A stretch of 64,000 nt of DNA, taken from positions 1,922,001 through 1,986,000 of the forward strand of contig JAWNGF010000003.1 of NCBI GenBank assembly GCA_037039685.1, in the 5' to 3' direction. A program made the translations under genes and the position numbers. The notes beneath the pieces were generated by a model that ran no database searches, had not been told where the DNA came from, and was given only the letters and a program-made list of their open reading frames with translations. The stretch is from Ceratobasidium sp. AG-K. Taxonomy: Eukaryota > Basidiomycota > Agaricomycetes > Cantharellales > Ceratobasidiaceae. Positions 1-11,521 of this stretch are shown here, in pieces (within the stretch, counting starts at the first letter, position 1; each line of letters begins with the position of its first letter).

Positions 1-26
1 TGAGTTGTTTGTTTGTTTGTTTGTTT
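1..26. repeat. (GTTT)n microsatellite
   Basis: About five tandem GTTT units lie at the left window edge. They are probably in an intron of the KRE6-like gene, because coding similarity starts only downstream. Confidence 0.6.
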
Positions 27-116
27 AGCTGTGTGCTGACTTGTGGTTCAGCGAGTGGTTCAATACGACGTAGGTGTTGGTAGATATATCTGGAGCCAAG
101 CTAACTAGTTGAATAG

Positions 117-859
117 GGAGAACATCAAGATCTACGACCCGACTATCACTAAACTCAACGAGTACACTGGTGGTGCGTACCAGCAAAGTACCTCGGGTCT
201 AGTTACCACGAACCAGGTGAGTAAGTGTGCGCTCGTATCAAGAAGGTGTCTAAATGTGCAATGTAGGAGTGCTACAGCGCCGGTGGAGGATGCTTCTCTG
301 TCTACGGGTTCGAGTACAAGCCTGGTTATGACGGATACATTACCTGGGTTAGCGACGGCAAGCCATCCTGGAGTGTTCGTGGTGCTGGAATGGGCCCTGA
401 TGAGCGCGTCGAGTTGACCGGCGGACGACCTGTGCCTATGGAGCCCATGTACCTGGTATGTTGATTGGCTTGCGTCTGAAACACAACTAACGACTCGCAG
501 ATCATCAACTTGGGTATATCGCCCAACTTTGGTGCCATCGACTGGGACAACTTGGTCTGGCCCTCGTTTATGCTTGTCGACTGGGTCCGAGTGTACCAAC
601 CCAAGGATTCGCACAACATTGGCTGCGACCCGCCAGATTTCCCTACCCGCGAGTACATCAACACGTAAGTATGATTATTAGTCGCAGTTCGCCTTCTGAC
701 CCGATTGATGCAGTTACATCGAGGCATACACCAACCCTAGTAAGTCCTATGATTGTCAGGGTGTATACCTGTGCTGACCGTTCTGTAGATCTGACAACCT
801 GGGTGGACGACTATGGCCAGAAGATCCCCAAGAACCGCCTGATTGACGGTTGCACCTAA
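117..859 (+). CDS. KRE6/SKN1-type beta-glucan synthesis protein, 3' end
   Basis: This is the C-terminal part of a GH16-fold KRE6/SKN1 family protein, a type II membrane protein of the secretory pathway needed for cell-wall beta-1,6-glucan. Readable exons are 117-216, 267-455, 501-664, 714-739 and 789-859, each bounded by GT-AG. They encode family landmarks: YTGGAYQQ, FSVYGFEYKPG, YITWVSDGKPSW, MGPDERV, INLGISPNFG and WPSFMLVDWVRVYQP. The stop is TAA at 857-859. The 5' part lies outside the window. A mini-exon reading EWFNT around 52-70 may precede the first listed exon but is not secure. The family identity is firm from motif order; whether it is the KRE6 or SKN1 orthologue cannot be told. 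Confidence 0.85.
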
Positions 860-1070
860 TTTGATTAGCTGATCTTGCTTTCAATATTTATCTGGGATTT
901 CATCGTCGTACAACTCATTTCGGAGCACGGACATTGCATTACGTCTCACGCAACCTTTCTGTTTATATTTTCCTATTATTTCCTTTGTCATACCATAGAA
1001 AGCATATTACTTGTTGCGAAGCGGGGGGTTGACGTAAGCATACTATAAGAGCTGGGGCGGCCCACGACAG

Positions 1071-2464
1071 ATGCAATTGGCAGCTGGATTCTGTAATGCC
1101 GAGCGCGCTGTCGCTATCTCTACACTTGCCATGCACCGGATCAGCACGACGCCTGGCCCCAGCAGCTTCAACATCGGCACAAATTACAAAGTCAACTCGT
1201 CGCCTGCACCCAGGCACGATGCGCTGGCACCCGACCCGCATGTGTACACCAGCGCCAGTGCGATTGGTGCTGGTCGAGGGGCACGACGGAGGGTGGCAAG
1301 TGAGGATGATGCTGCCAAGGCGATGCTCGATGATCCGTGGGGAGACTCTCAGTCGGCGTCGAGCAGCGGACGTACTGGGCTGCGGTCTCGTTCACGATCA
1401 CATTCGACGCATGCCAATGGACAGCATCCATTGCAAGCAAATGGAAACGGAAACGACGCAGCGGACACGAGGCCTGGTTTGCGGCGGATGTTGTCGTCCA
1501 AAGATGGAAAAGGCGGGGTCTGGGGGTTCTCTGATGGCTGGGTCGAAGAGGAGCCAGAGGACGAGGGGCAAAAGGAAAGGCCAAGTGGGACGTCCAGGGA
1601 GATGCTTGTTCACAAGGTATGCCATGCAAGACCGCAAATAGCTTATATTAAAATTATCGCGCAGGTCCAGCCCAAGGATTCGCTCGCAGGCGTTGCGTTG
1701 CGATACGGCGTTTCCCTCGCCGACATCCGCAAAGTAAACAAACTCTGGGCCGCAGACTCGATCCATCTTCGTTCTGTGCTCTACATTCCCCTCAACGCCA
1801 ATCTCAAACTCGGATATAGCACCAACCTTATTGACCTCCGCACACCGGACCAAGAGCGCGATGCTCAGCTTTCGCCTGATCGAGACGACGCCTCTACGTC
1901 TGCGTCGAGCACGCTGCGGCCCCTCCTGAAGACAAACCCACTATCCAACACGTTCCCGTATCCGAGCTATCATTCTTTCCCCCGCCAACCTCCCCTAGAA
2001 AGACCAAACCACGTACAGGAACGGTGCCTCGTAGCGTCAGCTCACCGTTTGGCTCCACCGCTCAGCTGCTATTCACACCCGGCCTATCTTCGGCGACTCT
2101 CAATGCACCTCCATTTTTCTCCGCACAATCTCAATTATCATCATCTCCCCGTGGCACCGGAACACTCTCTTCGCTATTCTCGGCACTTCCCATTCCCGAC
2201 GCCGTGCAACGCCTGTCTATCGACTCTATTGCCGGAGGTGCCCTCACTCCACGCGCGGCCTCGAGCGCATCGGATATATCCGACCAATTGGTCGAGCTGA
2301 ATACCATAAGCACGCGTCCCGGACCTAAACCCAAGCGAACCATCAAGACTCAGCCGACACAGGGTCCAGTCATGACCGTACCAAGACACTCGGTCGAAGG
2401 CGGAGACGGTGGACCGCGCACACCGGGTCTGGGATTCGCCGCGGGAGTCAACGAGGACTGGTAG
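1071..2464 (+). CDS. LysM-domain protein (intracellular type)
   Basis: The protein has a low-complexity, Ser/Arg-rich N-terminus followed by one LysM domain. The LysM reads VQPKDSLAGVALRYGVSLAD then IRKVNKLWAADSIHLR and VLYIPL, the usual order of a LysM motif. No signal peptide is visible, so it resembles the cytosolic LYSMD1/2-like class rather than secreted LysM effectors. A clear intron (1616-1663) precedes the LysM. The coding frame then changes near 1958; a 41-base GT-AG intron at 1958-1998 with a pyrimidine-rich end restores the frame and gives a Ser/Pro-rich tail ending at TAG 2462-2464. The start may be ATG 1071 or the in-frame ATG 1131. Its role is unknown; in known LysM proteins the fold binds N-acetylglucosamine polymers. 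Confidence 0.7.
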
Positions 2465-2917
2465 CTCAGGTTCGGCGAATAAACACCATCCATACCATGC
2501 TCCTCTCTCGTTCTTGTTTTCCTGTTTATTTGCAGGTCTTTGCTTTCACATATTCGTAACTGTATATGCATTTGGTCGAAATCACATCTACGCTTTATGG
2601 ATCACTCTGTCACGTGTTGTAAACAGTCTAAGTGGTCTTATTATGGTGATGGTCCAAGTGAAGGTGAGAACAGCCCCAGCGACACTAATGTGGCGATGTT
2701 GCCTAGCAAAATGGACCTGGGGCTTTCGTAGGATAATACGCTCAGGGCGCAAGGGGTAAGTATAAGTATGGATGCTGCCTAGCTTTCTCCTCATCGCTCA
2801 AGCTCTACTCACAGCGCTAGGTAAGCACCGTCGCGCTCATCCGTTCCATCGACATCTGACCGCAGTGCATACAGACGCCTACCGCTTCCTCATCCTACTT
2901 CATAGATCTCCACAGCC
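2465..2917. other. Intergenic region with duplicated leader
   Basis: No gene is supported here. From about 2775 the sequence resembles the leader of the second paralogue (about 4385-4519), including an intron-like GT-AG stretch ending just before TGCATACAGACGCC. A CACGTG site lies at 2611-2616. Confidence 0.4.
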
Positions 2918-3693
2918 ATGTTCCTCGAAGCTACTCGCAGTGAACCCCGTCTCGGCGTATACCGTCTCCCCACCGAGGACGATTCTCCCTGCGCCACACC
3001 CACCTACCGTCGCGGATGCCAGACAGCCCGCCCACTCAGTGCCGCTCCTACCACCTCTGTCTTGACTTTCTCCACGCCCCGACGATGCACCAACTCGATC
3101 CTGACGGGTACCCCACTCGTGCGCTGTACTATCTGCACAAACGGATGCTAGATATCACACTCAACCCCGGACTGCATAAACCCAATACTAGACCCGGCAC
3201 GCCCATCGCTTCTCCACTCTTTCCTCCCCCAGAAGACGACCCCAACAACTCGTTTGAACTAGACTCGGTCGGCGATCAAGCCTTGCACGATATTTGCGCC
3301 ACGCTCTTTAGCGCCGACTATATCCTCCCGCCTTCCCCTCCGTGCGGCGCTTCTCCCTGCGTCACCCCGCCCCGATTCGACTCGCCCGCCAAAATGGGAA
3401 AACACGACGAACATGCGTGCCGGATCGCGCGTATGCTCGTGTCGTACGGTGTGTTTGACCCAGATGCTGAAATGATGGAGGAGCTAGAAGTCGAGTTGGA
3501 GTGCGGGGCTTTCGAGTGGACCTGTCCGAACTCTGTCGGGCCCGAGGCTGAGGTTGGGAAGAATTTGCTGGATGAGATGGTCAAGACGCCTTGTGCTGTT
3601 CAGGGAAAGTGGGAGGATCGAAAGGCTAAGCAGGCACGAAGGAGGGCGAGGAACTCGCTGAATGGTATGCGGGTTCAGGAGATTGTCGTCTAG
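2918..3693 (+). CDS. Unknown protein, paralogue 1 of a tandem pair (frame-broken)
   Basis: The family is not recognised. The protein matches the gene at 4520-5290 over its length: both start MFLE, share RRGC, LDPDGYPT, ALY-LHKRMLDI, a Pro-rich stretch and the block LPPSPPCGASP, and end in an acidic-to-basic tail. In this copy the start (ATG 2918) and the main body (in frame from 3016) are in different frames. The shift falls between about 3010 and 3090, with no plausible intron in that interval. Either the copy carries a one-base indel, or translation starts at ATG 3016 and the N-terminus is lost. No signal peptide, membrane segment or catalytic motif is visible. The stop is TAG at 3691-3693. 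Confidence 0.55.
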
Positions 3694-3858
3694 GTGTGGG
3701 TGATGTTAAAAAGAACAGATGTTCCGCATATATCCAGGTTTGTTTGTTGTATTACTATGTGCTATGCTGTTGTACTTGATATGTTGTATGCGCTCTTTTG
3801 TTGAATTATCCATGCTGTTTTATTACTTTAACTTCACCCGGATATGAAAGGCCAATTA

Positions 3859-4344
3859 TCACGTGCTTTCTAGCATTCTTGTTGCGCTCGGCGACCTTTC
3901 TTTGTAGACAATAAACTCGAGGAGGTCCACGATAGCCCGCATGAGTGATTGTATAGACTCGGAGGCTTCGGATCTCGGTACCGGCACTAGTGCGTTCCTG
4001 GGCACAGGTGACATCACTTGACTTTCCAACTTGGAGGTTGCCGCCTCGAGCCCGAGATTCATGCCTGTTACGGCGATATGCATCAACTCAATCCAGCTAC
4101 CACTCGCCCAACTGCGTACGGCAGGCTGCGGTCTATGAATAAATCGCTTCAACCTCCCAGGCGACCCCGACCCAACTATTGGTCCACCACTCAAGGTGGA
4201 TGCTCGATATCCTGGAGGTAAGACAGCGGCTACTCTGAACAGCCCTTTTATGGGAAACGCTTCAAGCGCTAGCCATCGTAACAAGATTAGCCTTTGCGGC
4301 GACGCTATATAGAGGTCTGGGCTTGGGGCCTTTCGATCATACAA
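3859..4344 (-). CDS. Hypothetical ORF between the tandem paralogues
   Basis: A 161-codon open frame starts at an ATG and lies antisense between the two paralogous genes. The product matches no family I recognise and has no signal peptide, membrane span or motif. It fills most of the 800-base gap between the paralogues, so it is either a small lineage-specific gene or a chance ORF. A CACGTG element overlaps its 3' end at 3860-3865. Confidence 0.25.
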   Translation of the reverse strand: MYDRKAPSPDLYIASPQRLILLRWLALEAFPIKGLFRVAAVLPPGYRASTLSGGPIVGSGSPGRLKRFIHRPQPAVRSWASGSWIELMHIAVTGMNLGLEAATSKLESQVMSPVPRNALVPVPRSEASESIQSLMRAIVDLLEFIVYKERSPSATRMLEST

Positions 4345-4519
4345 TCAAGGCGCAGAGGGTGGGCAAAAACTCGACTGTATCTTGCCACCTCATCATCTCC
4401 CAAGCTCTGTTCATAGCACTAGGCAGGTTTCCGCCACTCTTATCTTCTAACTGCACCTAATCGTAGTGCATCCAGACGCCTACCGACCCCTCGTTCTAGT
4501 TTAGGCGCTTTGGTCTAGG

Positions 4520-5290
4520 ATGTTTCTCGAACCTCTCAGCGTCGAGTCCCGACTGTTCACAAGGGACAACTCTTCTCGGGTGTCGCCCACTCACCGTCGT
4601 GGCTGCCCAGCCCTTCATCCACCCGACGCTGATTCCGCCACCGCCACCGACGTCTCGGCTTCCCCTCCCGAAATTCCAGCGAGGCTCCAGCTCGACCCAG
4701 ACGGGTACCCCACCCATGCGTTGTATCACTTGCATAAACGGATGCTAGACATCGTATCCAGCCCAGAGGTGGACCAGACAAGGGCTAACCCAGGAACGCC
4801 CACTGCATCACCGCCCTTTACTTCCCCTGGCGTTCAAGGTTTGCCGAATCCCAATAACTTGTTCGAACTCCCATATGGGTCAGACGGGAGCGACCAAACC
4901 TTGGACGATCTTCATGCGATGCTCTTCAGTCCAGACTACGTCCTCCCACCCTCTCCTCCGTGCGGGGCGTCCCCATCCAATACCCCTCCCCAATTCGAGT
5001 TGCATATTAAAGGACGGGATCGCGAAGAACACGCGAACCATGTCGCAAGGATACTCGCATCATATGATGTGCTTGATATAGAGGCTCAGACGTTGGAGTT
5101 TGAGGTCGAGTCGAAGCGTGAGAGGCGCGCTTGCCCAAGTTCTGTTACGGATGGAATCGAGCCTGGAAGTAGTAGGAAAAGCTTATTTGAAGAGATGCGG
5201 GCTGTTGGGGTCCGAACGCCTTGCATGGTTTGGGATGTGGAAGGATGGAGAGACGAGGGGCGGACGCAGGTTCGGGGGATTGCAATCTAG
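4520..5290 (+). CDS. Unknown protein, paralogue 2 of a tandem pair (intact)
   Basis: This is a 256-residue single-exon reading frame and the intact member of the pair. It shares with paralogue 1 the MFLE start, RRGC, LDPDGYPTHALYHLHKRM, SPDYVLPPSPPCGASP and a helical region (EEHANHVARILASYDV). Similarity also extends into the leader upstream (about 4385-4519), so the duplication included the promoter-proximal region. Composition is Pro/Ser-rich in the first half and charged in the second. No signal peptide, transmembrane helix or enzyme motif is seen. A lineage-specific fungal family is the best description; function is unknown. Confidence 0.6.
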   Translation: MFLEPLSVESRLFTRDNSSRVSPTHRRGCPALHPPDADSATATDVSASPPEIPARLQLDPDGYPTHALYHLHKRMLDIVSSPEVDQTRANPGTPTASPPFTSPGVQGLPNPNNLFELPYGSDGSDQTLDDLHAMLFSPDYVLPPSPPCGASPSNTPPQFELHIKGRDREEHANHVARILASYDVLDIEAQTLEFEVESKRERRACPSSVTDGIEPGSSRKSLFEEMRAVGVRTPCMVWDVEGWRDEGRTQVRGIAI

Positions 5291-6050
5291 ATTTAGCCCG
5301 GGTCGACCGTTAAAATCATTGAGAGTTTCGCATACATTTAGGTTCCATTTTTCCATGTCTCATCTACAAACCACAGCGTTCAATATGTTCATGTATACCA
5401 TTTCTTCATATATTAGTTATGTCGCCCCATCAATTGCTGTGATTATGCTGTCTCAATTGCGAGAAAGGCCGGATGTCACGTGGCTCCCTGCTCTTGCTGA
5501 TCACCAGAACCAGCACTCCTCTGAACAGTCCATGAATTCGAGGTGAAGCTCGGCGATCGAAACCCCGATAAACGCTGTTTTAAAAATACGACCGTTCGGC
5601 GATTCTGGCTTGGCACTTGTGATTGCGCGCTCGGCGACATGACGTTACCATGCTCCCTGTCTAGTATTCGCACCTATTACGGTGAGGTGACCGAACATAG
5701 TCCAGCTGCTATTCGTCCAAGCAAGCATTGCATGCCTCTTCCCCATTGAGAATACCAAGTTATTTCCCGCATGCCAAGTTCGGGTACTGCCTTGCTGTCC
5801 TGGTGATGGTCGATCCCTCCATTTGGGGTTGGGTCAAGCGCTCGCATCGCCCATTGCCCACATTAGCGTGTCTGGGTTGCGAAATAGAGGCTTGGCGCGT
5901 AGAGACAATCTCCTCCTCGGGCTCAAAATATCCAGGTACGCACAAGGTCCAGGTCTCGTGGGCTGTGCCTAGGCACGTTCTTGCTCGGGTGTACGTTATA
6001 TAAAGTCGTGTGGGGAGGTCGACTTGGCTTCATCAGCTGCCTCGTCTACG
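5291..6050. other. Intergenic region before the metalloprotease
   Basis: I see no supported gene in this 760-base stretch. A CACGTG site lies at 5477-5482. A TATATAA-like element at about 5997-6003 sits roughly 50 bases upstream of the protease ATG and could be its TATA box. Confidence 0.4.
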
Positions 6051-7188
6051 ATGCGCGTCGCCTCCATCCTCTCCACTCTGGCACTTGCCTTGGGCGCTGC
6101 TGAGGCCTTGAACTTTACGACGAGTCGTTCGTGCGAGACTGTTGCGACGTATGTTTGTCATTTGCCCTACATCCAACTGAGCTAACCATTGCTTGATTAG
6201 CGACGAATTTATTTCCACTGCTGAATCTAGTTTCGAGGCCAAGCTCGCTGCTGAACCTGAATCTAAGACCTCTGGGTCGGGGAAAGCCACACTGAATGTG
6301 TACTGGCACGTTATTGCCGCTGACAAGAGTAAGCGCCTATGCGTGTTCTTAGTTGAGGCGTGTTTGATCTGATGGTCATGGTTTCAGCATATAAAAAGGG
6401 TTGGGTCCCCAAGTCTCAGGTCACTCGCAACATCGCTGCTATCAACAAACACTACGCAAAGTCGGGCCTTTCGTTCAAACTCAAGTCACTTGAGTACAAA
6501 ACCAACAAGTCAGTTGCCTTCCGTTCCGTGTGCACACCAGGGTTCTGACGACATTATACTTAATTAGGGACTGGTTCAACAATGTAGCAAATGGAGCTCC
6601 GATACAAGACAAGATGAAGGCGGCCCTCCGCAAGGGCGGTCCAGCGGACGTCAATATCTACACCGTCGGATTTACCGTGAAACCGGACTCCCTAGGTTAC
6701 GCAACCTTCCCCTCGAGCTACGAGAAGAACCCCAAGGACGACGGGATCGTGATCTTGTATTCATCACTTCCCGGCGGCAGTGCGACAGGATTCAACGAGG
6801 GCAAGACACTTACCCACGAGCTTGGGCATTGGCTGGGGCTTTACCATACCTTCCAAGGTGGATGCACGGGTGCTGGTGATTTTGTGAACGATACGCCTCC
6901 GGAAAAGTCTGCTGCATCTGGTTGCGATTATGGGCGGGACACATGCCCTGGGGGTGGAAAAGACCCGTAAGTGCACGCACTCGGCCGTTCATTCTATTTA
7001 CTAATTGCTTAATGCCGTACCAGTATCCATAACTTTATGGATTATTCACGCGACTCGTGTCTTAATGAGGTCAGTACCCTAGTAAGATCGGCCGCGAATG
7101 TTGACTGACAAACCCCGTGTAGTTTACTCCTGGCCAGATTAAGCGTATCAAGCAACAGATCAGCCTTTACCGAGGCATTAAGATTTAA
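6051..7188 (+). CDS. Secreted M43B (pappalysin-like) zinc metalloprotease
   Basis: Six exons (6051-6148, 6201-6328, 6388-6508, 6568-6966, 7024-7069, 7123-7188) join in frame to 285 residues. The N-terminus is a signal peptide ([19 protein letters not shown]), so the enzyme is secreted. The zinc motif HEXXHXXGXXH is intact as [11 protein letters not shown]. It is followed by a Cys-rich stretch ([24 protein letters not shown]) and the Met-turn region [10 protein letters not shown], then FTPGQIKRI, in the order typical of fungal M43B proteases. Such enzymes degrade extracellular protein for nutrition or during host contact. All splice sites are GT-AG. No frame break is seen. Confidence 0.93.
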
Positions 7189-7626
7189 CATCACTTTCAA
7201 GTTCTTTACGTGTTTACGAGTAACTTATGTTGACATGCTTTGAGACGATGGACTACTTGTAGTGTCATGTATCGCTGGATTGAATAGATAAATTACAAAT
7301 ATATGCAAGGGTGGTGCTACAGTACTGCACCATGGTTGGAAGAGCCACAGAGTGTTGGTGTTTGTACACTTCAAGTTGAGATATATGCATGGTTGACCCG
7401 CCCGTGAGGACCAACGGGAGCTAGGATATAGCAGAATGCCTTTGCAAAACATGCTACGCCTGGAAAGGCGTTGATAACATGCAAATTCATCGAGGTTTGC
7501 ACTCAACGCCTTGACGTTACGGTGTTTCTGGATAAGTAGCTTACAACTGACAAAAAGCAAAGCAAATCTATCCTGGGCTGCGTCCATACCAGCTTGTCTA
7601 CGTTCCCCTTCCCAACACGTTCCCAC
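7189..7626. other. Convergent 3' region between protease and YIP1
   Basis: This gap separates the stop codons of two convergent genes. It is AT-rich and no gene is supported; it probably holds both 3' UTRs. Confidence 0.4.
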
Positions 7627-8573
7627 TCAAACCACCTTTTTAGGGCCCGCCGCAACGTTGAATACCGAGAATAGAGCGAAGCACCCATACAGCAACCCAA
7701 CAGGGTATGCAACAAGTAACCGTTGGTCAGACATGCGTAAGACTGCAACAAAAATTCCGGATGCCGCGTATGTGCACCATATGACGGAGAGAATTGATAG
7801 GAGGTATCCAATTGAGCCGCTGCAATGCAGATCATTAGTTTCAAGTTCCACGTAAACACAACAAATTTAGTAAACTCACTTGAGTACGAAAAGGACACTT
7901 AGTGCGCTAACCCCGACCATTGGAAGAAGGCAGTACCCGAGGACACTCGCGACACGGTAGGCGTCGATTCCGGATTCAGACATTAGGTTGAGAAGTGTGT
8001 AGAGGGAGCCGGCGCCAAACACGGCGACACCATAAATGTATCCGAATTGGGGACGACCGGACTAGTTGGTCGGAAAGGGTAAATCTTGGGCAGGGGATAC
8101 GTCTTGTGGGCTCACCATAAGGAGAAACGTGGCGAGGCAGAGAAGAATTATGAGCGGTCCTGCGAGGTCTGCGTCGTCCATGATGTGTTCATCGACCTGG
8201 CCCAGAGGGTTGAGAACAGCAAGAGATTTGGCGCGAATGTGGGAGAGATTCACGCCCAGCTCTAGGTCAATTAGCACTATATCGAGCGGATTTACGGGAA
8301 ATCCATACCTTCGAGTAGCGGAGGTTCACCTTCGAACCCACCAGTGCCAAATGCACTCAACCATCCTCCTGCAGGCTGTATGCTCCCGCCAAAGTTAGGT
8401 GCCCCACTACCAGGACCAGCTCCTGCAGCAACATTTCCTTCAAGACTGGGTCTTGCACCAGGATAAAATGCAGCAGAGGGGTCTACTCCAGGTGAGCCAG
8501 AGTAGAATTGGAGATCAGGTTGCTGGGCATAGTACCCGCCTCCGTATTGTGTTTGCTGGTCGAAGAGCGCCAT
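7627..8573 (-). CDS. YIP1: YIP1-family Rab-interacting membrane protein (YIPF5-like)
   Basis: Four exons (8309-8573, 8116-8261, 7880-8061, 7627-7819, read on the minus strand) join to 261 residues. The cytosolic N-terminus is Gly/Tyr/Pro-rich. The C-terminal half carries the Yip1 domain with several membrane spans and conserved blocks DADLAGPLIILLCLATFLL, FGYIYGVAVFG, VASVLGYCLLPM and DQRLLVAYPVGLLYG. Yip1 proteins bind prenylated Ypt/Rab GTPases (Ypt1, Ypt31) with Yif1 and act in COPII vesicle formation and ER-to-Golgi transport. The ATG lies 89 bases from the NSA2 ATG on the opposite strand, so the two genes share a promoter that contains CACGTG. Confidence 0.93.
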
Positions 8574-8599
8574 GAAGAGTATCCAAGGACGTGTCGCAT

Positions 8600-8605
8600 C
8601 ACGTG
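8600..8605. promoter_or_regulatory. CACGTG E-box between YIP1 and NSA2
   Basis: The palindromic bHLH-type site lies in the 89-bp gap between divergent start codons. Equivalent sites occur in other housekeeping promoters of this window (46315, 53337, 38354, 23401). Confidence 0.45.
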
Positions 8606-8662
8606 AGTATTACCAATACAATCACGGGTCGATTGGCAATGAAATTCTAACACTCCTCCACC

Positions 8663-9711
8663 ATGCCTCAGGTAGGTGGCATTGACGGCTCGAAGAACAA
8701 AAGCTGATTGCGCCGCAGAACGAGTATATTGAGGAGCACATCAAGCGACATGGTCGAAGCTGGACTATGAGGAGAAAAAGTGAGCAATATGGCCTGTGCC
8801 TATGAGACTCGTAAATAATATTTGTTAGGCGCAAGCGACTGGCTCGCGAGTCTCACAAGAGCTCCGCGAAAGCGCAGAAGCTCTTTGGTATAAAGGCTAA
8901 GATCATGCACGCCCGTCGCCACGCTCAAAAGGTTCAACTCAAGAAGACGCTCAAAGCTCACGACGAGCGCAATGTCAAGCAGACCGACGAGGCAGCCGGC
9001 CCAGAGGGTGCTTTGCCCACTTACCTGCTCGACCGCGAGGACCAAAAGGATGCCAAGGCCCTGTCTTCAGCGCTCAAGCAGAAGCGAAAGGACAAGGCAG
9101 CCAAGTATGCTGTACCGCTGCCCAAGGTCCGTGGGATCGCCGAAGATGAAATGTTCAAGGTTATGCGTACTGGGAAGAGCAAGAGCAAAGCCTGGAAGCG
9201 CATGGTCACCAAGGCTACCTTTGTTGGAGAGGGATTCACCCGCAAACCCGTTAAGATGGAGAGGTTTGTCCGACCAATGGCGCTGAGATACAAGAAAGCG
9301 AATGTTACACACCGTAAGTAGGCACTGGCGGTCGCTGGGTCGTTCGGAATCTTGACTCAAGCGAATACAATCATTCTAGCCGACTTGAAAGCAACTTTCC
9401 AACTCGCTATCCTTGGCGTAAAAAAGAACCCCCAGTCCCCGATGTATACTCAGCTTGGTGTTATGACAAAGGGTACTGTCATCGAGGTGAACGTCTCGGA
9501 GCTTGGAATGGTAACCACTGGTGGCAAAGTTGGTGAGTTGCAGGTGATCGACTAGCCTGATAGCTATTAATCTCGCTTTTAGTCTTCGGAAAGTATGCTC
9601 AAGTCACGAACAACCCCGTAAGTTCTTACCGCCCCATTTGCTAGTTTACAGCGTCTGACTATATCGTTATAGGAAAACGACGGATGCATCAATGCAGTCC
9701 TCCTTGTCTAA
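8663..9711 (+). CDS. NSA2: NSA2 ribosome biogenesis factor
   Basis: Six exons: 8663-8671, 8719-8779, 8829-9313, 9380-9532, 9583-9617 and 9673-9711. NSA2 is an eS8-related nucleolar protein of pre-60S particles needed for 27S rRNA processing. Conserved blocks are obvious: [83 protein letters not shown] and a terminal INAVLLV. In exon 2 the conserved [14 protein letters not shown] stretch needs one more A at about 8755-8760 (CGAAGC instead of CGAAAGC). As written, the frame breaks there, yet both flanking splice phases fit the unbroken reading. For an essential gene a consensus error is more likely than loss of function. Confidence 0.92.
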
Positions 9712-9915
9712 TTATTCGCCCGCTCTACCTTATATCTCGTGCTCTCGACGCAGATTGTATTTCATACTATCAGGATCAATGCATACAAGTTCAGGTTTCA
9801 AGCGCAGGACTATTTGACATGGCAAGTAACAGTTATGATCACTCTGAGCGACTTGATTGCGCAAAGGCTCGCACAACATCCCCCAAATCCATGCGATTGT
9901 CTTGGAATCACGCGC

Positions 9916-11521
9916 TCAGGTTCGGATCGGGAGACCGCTTGGGAAAAGTTCCTTGAACAACTCGGGGTAGTGGCGCTCGCCAACATCGGGATGACTCTAC
10001 AGATTAAGTGAGTCAACGAACGGTGGTGCAGAACGAGCCAATAAGGAGAGTCGAGTCACAAAGCCCGATCAGTGGGGCAAGTCAAGAGCGATTGGGCACC
10101 TCGGTTATAGTGAGCGCTTGAGCATATCCATACCTTGATCCTCCCAACAAGTTGCGCATATCCTGATGGCTGCCCTCGGTCATATTCAGAGAAGTTGACC
10201 GCTGTTAGAAAGGACTGAGGTGAATACCTCAAGCTCACGTGAATGCATGCTTACATTCTGTTGTGATATTGCCCGTGCGTGATTTGACCAGGTTCAAGGT
10301 CTCTTGTGGGACTAAGCTCAAGGTCATTGATTCGCCCAATACTTGGCGCAAAGAAAGACTCACAGTCCAGAACATTTTCCGCCACACGTATGTCTTGTGA
10401 TATACTCTGGAAAAAGGGAACACTGTATCTAGCACCAGCAGACTTGGTGTTCAACCCGTCCGTCGCCCACTGATACCCGTTCGTGTCTGGTTTCTCCCCA
10501 GGCGCCAACTTTGGTTCTCGTGGAACCAGCACCCGATGACTAGTGGCTGGAACTATGCCCCTTGTTGCGGTTTCTAGTGCTTTGCCTGTGTTTATCACCA
10601 GTGTTCGCGGACGAGGCGGGGCTGGGACCCATTCTCCCCGGGTGTTTTGAGCTTCGAGCCCAGGGTGGCCAGAGGCTTGTAGTAACTAGAACATACCGGT
10701 GAGATATATATGTATGTTTCCCATAATATACTTACAATCGTAAGGAACGCTCCATCGAAATGTGGGCCAACCCCTTGGTCGCTCGATCCTTCAGGCATGA
10801 CTGGGTATTTGACCACCTTGGCTCTATGAAGCATGGCCTCCCTTGGGGTATCAAAGAACGGTCAAATGCGTCGGGCGGGAGACCAAGCGCTTCTGCTAGG
10901 AGGGAGATGAGTTTGAAGCTAAGTGCTTCGGCCTGGCCGTAATAAGCCGCGTACGCAGTCTGGAATCCTGGGAGGTCAGTGTCTGACGGCCACTGATATT
11001 AATACATAAGTGAGTCAAATTATAGGGGACTGGGAATGTTACATACTTGGGCAGGTCCCCAAAGTCGATGATAATCCGGCTCTCCAGACTTGCGGTTACC
11101 CTTCCAGGGTGTGGCAAAGTCAAACTGTATGCTAGGTGAGTGCGTGTCTCTGGCGCTTCGAATATGCATACCTGCTCTCTGAAATCCGTGGCCCCCTTGG
11201 TGATCTCAGATCCGAGTTTGTTGTACCCAAAGAAAGATTCATTATTAACCATGGCGAGAGCATCTTTCTTCGGTTGTGACAGATCGAACAGTTTGGGTGC
11301 ATAGTCAATGACGGATTGAACGATATGCTATATTCCAAATTAATGCGACGCCTCTGTGTGTGGTGGTGGGGACGTACATCTTCAATAGGCGGGTTCAAGA
11401 GGTACAGAAATCCCACTTGGGTCATTGCATGCCGGAGTTGCGAGATGAATCTGGCTCGAGACTCGGGCCCAGCGGAAAGGAGAGACCAGTCAAGCACAGG
11501 TATCTCCTCGAAAGTCGACAT
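9916..11521 (-). CDS. 2-oxoglutarate/Fe(II) dioxygenase, isopenicillin-N-synthase-like
   Basis: Eight exons on the minus strand (11378-11521, 11172-11327, 11047-11124, 10736-10992, 10364-10685, 10255-10311, 10134-10201, 9916-9996) fit GT-AG sites. The N-terminal DIOX_N region reads IPVLDWSLLSAG to QVGFLYLLNPP. The double-stranded beta-helix core has the iron ligand motif HFDG (HxD) in GVGPHFDGAFLTI, then the distal SHRVLVP, GARYSVPFF and the end SHPDVGERHYPELF. The substrate is unknown; fungal members act in secondary metabolism or on small molecules. In exon 10736-10992 the conserved AFDRFFDTPREAM run needs one extra base near 10850-10870 (exon length 257, whereas flanking phases require a multiple of three), so this gene too shows a one-base break. 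Confidence 0.85.
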
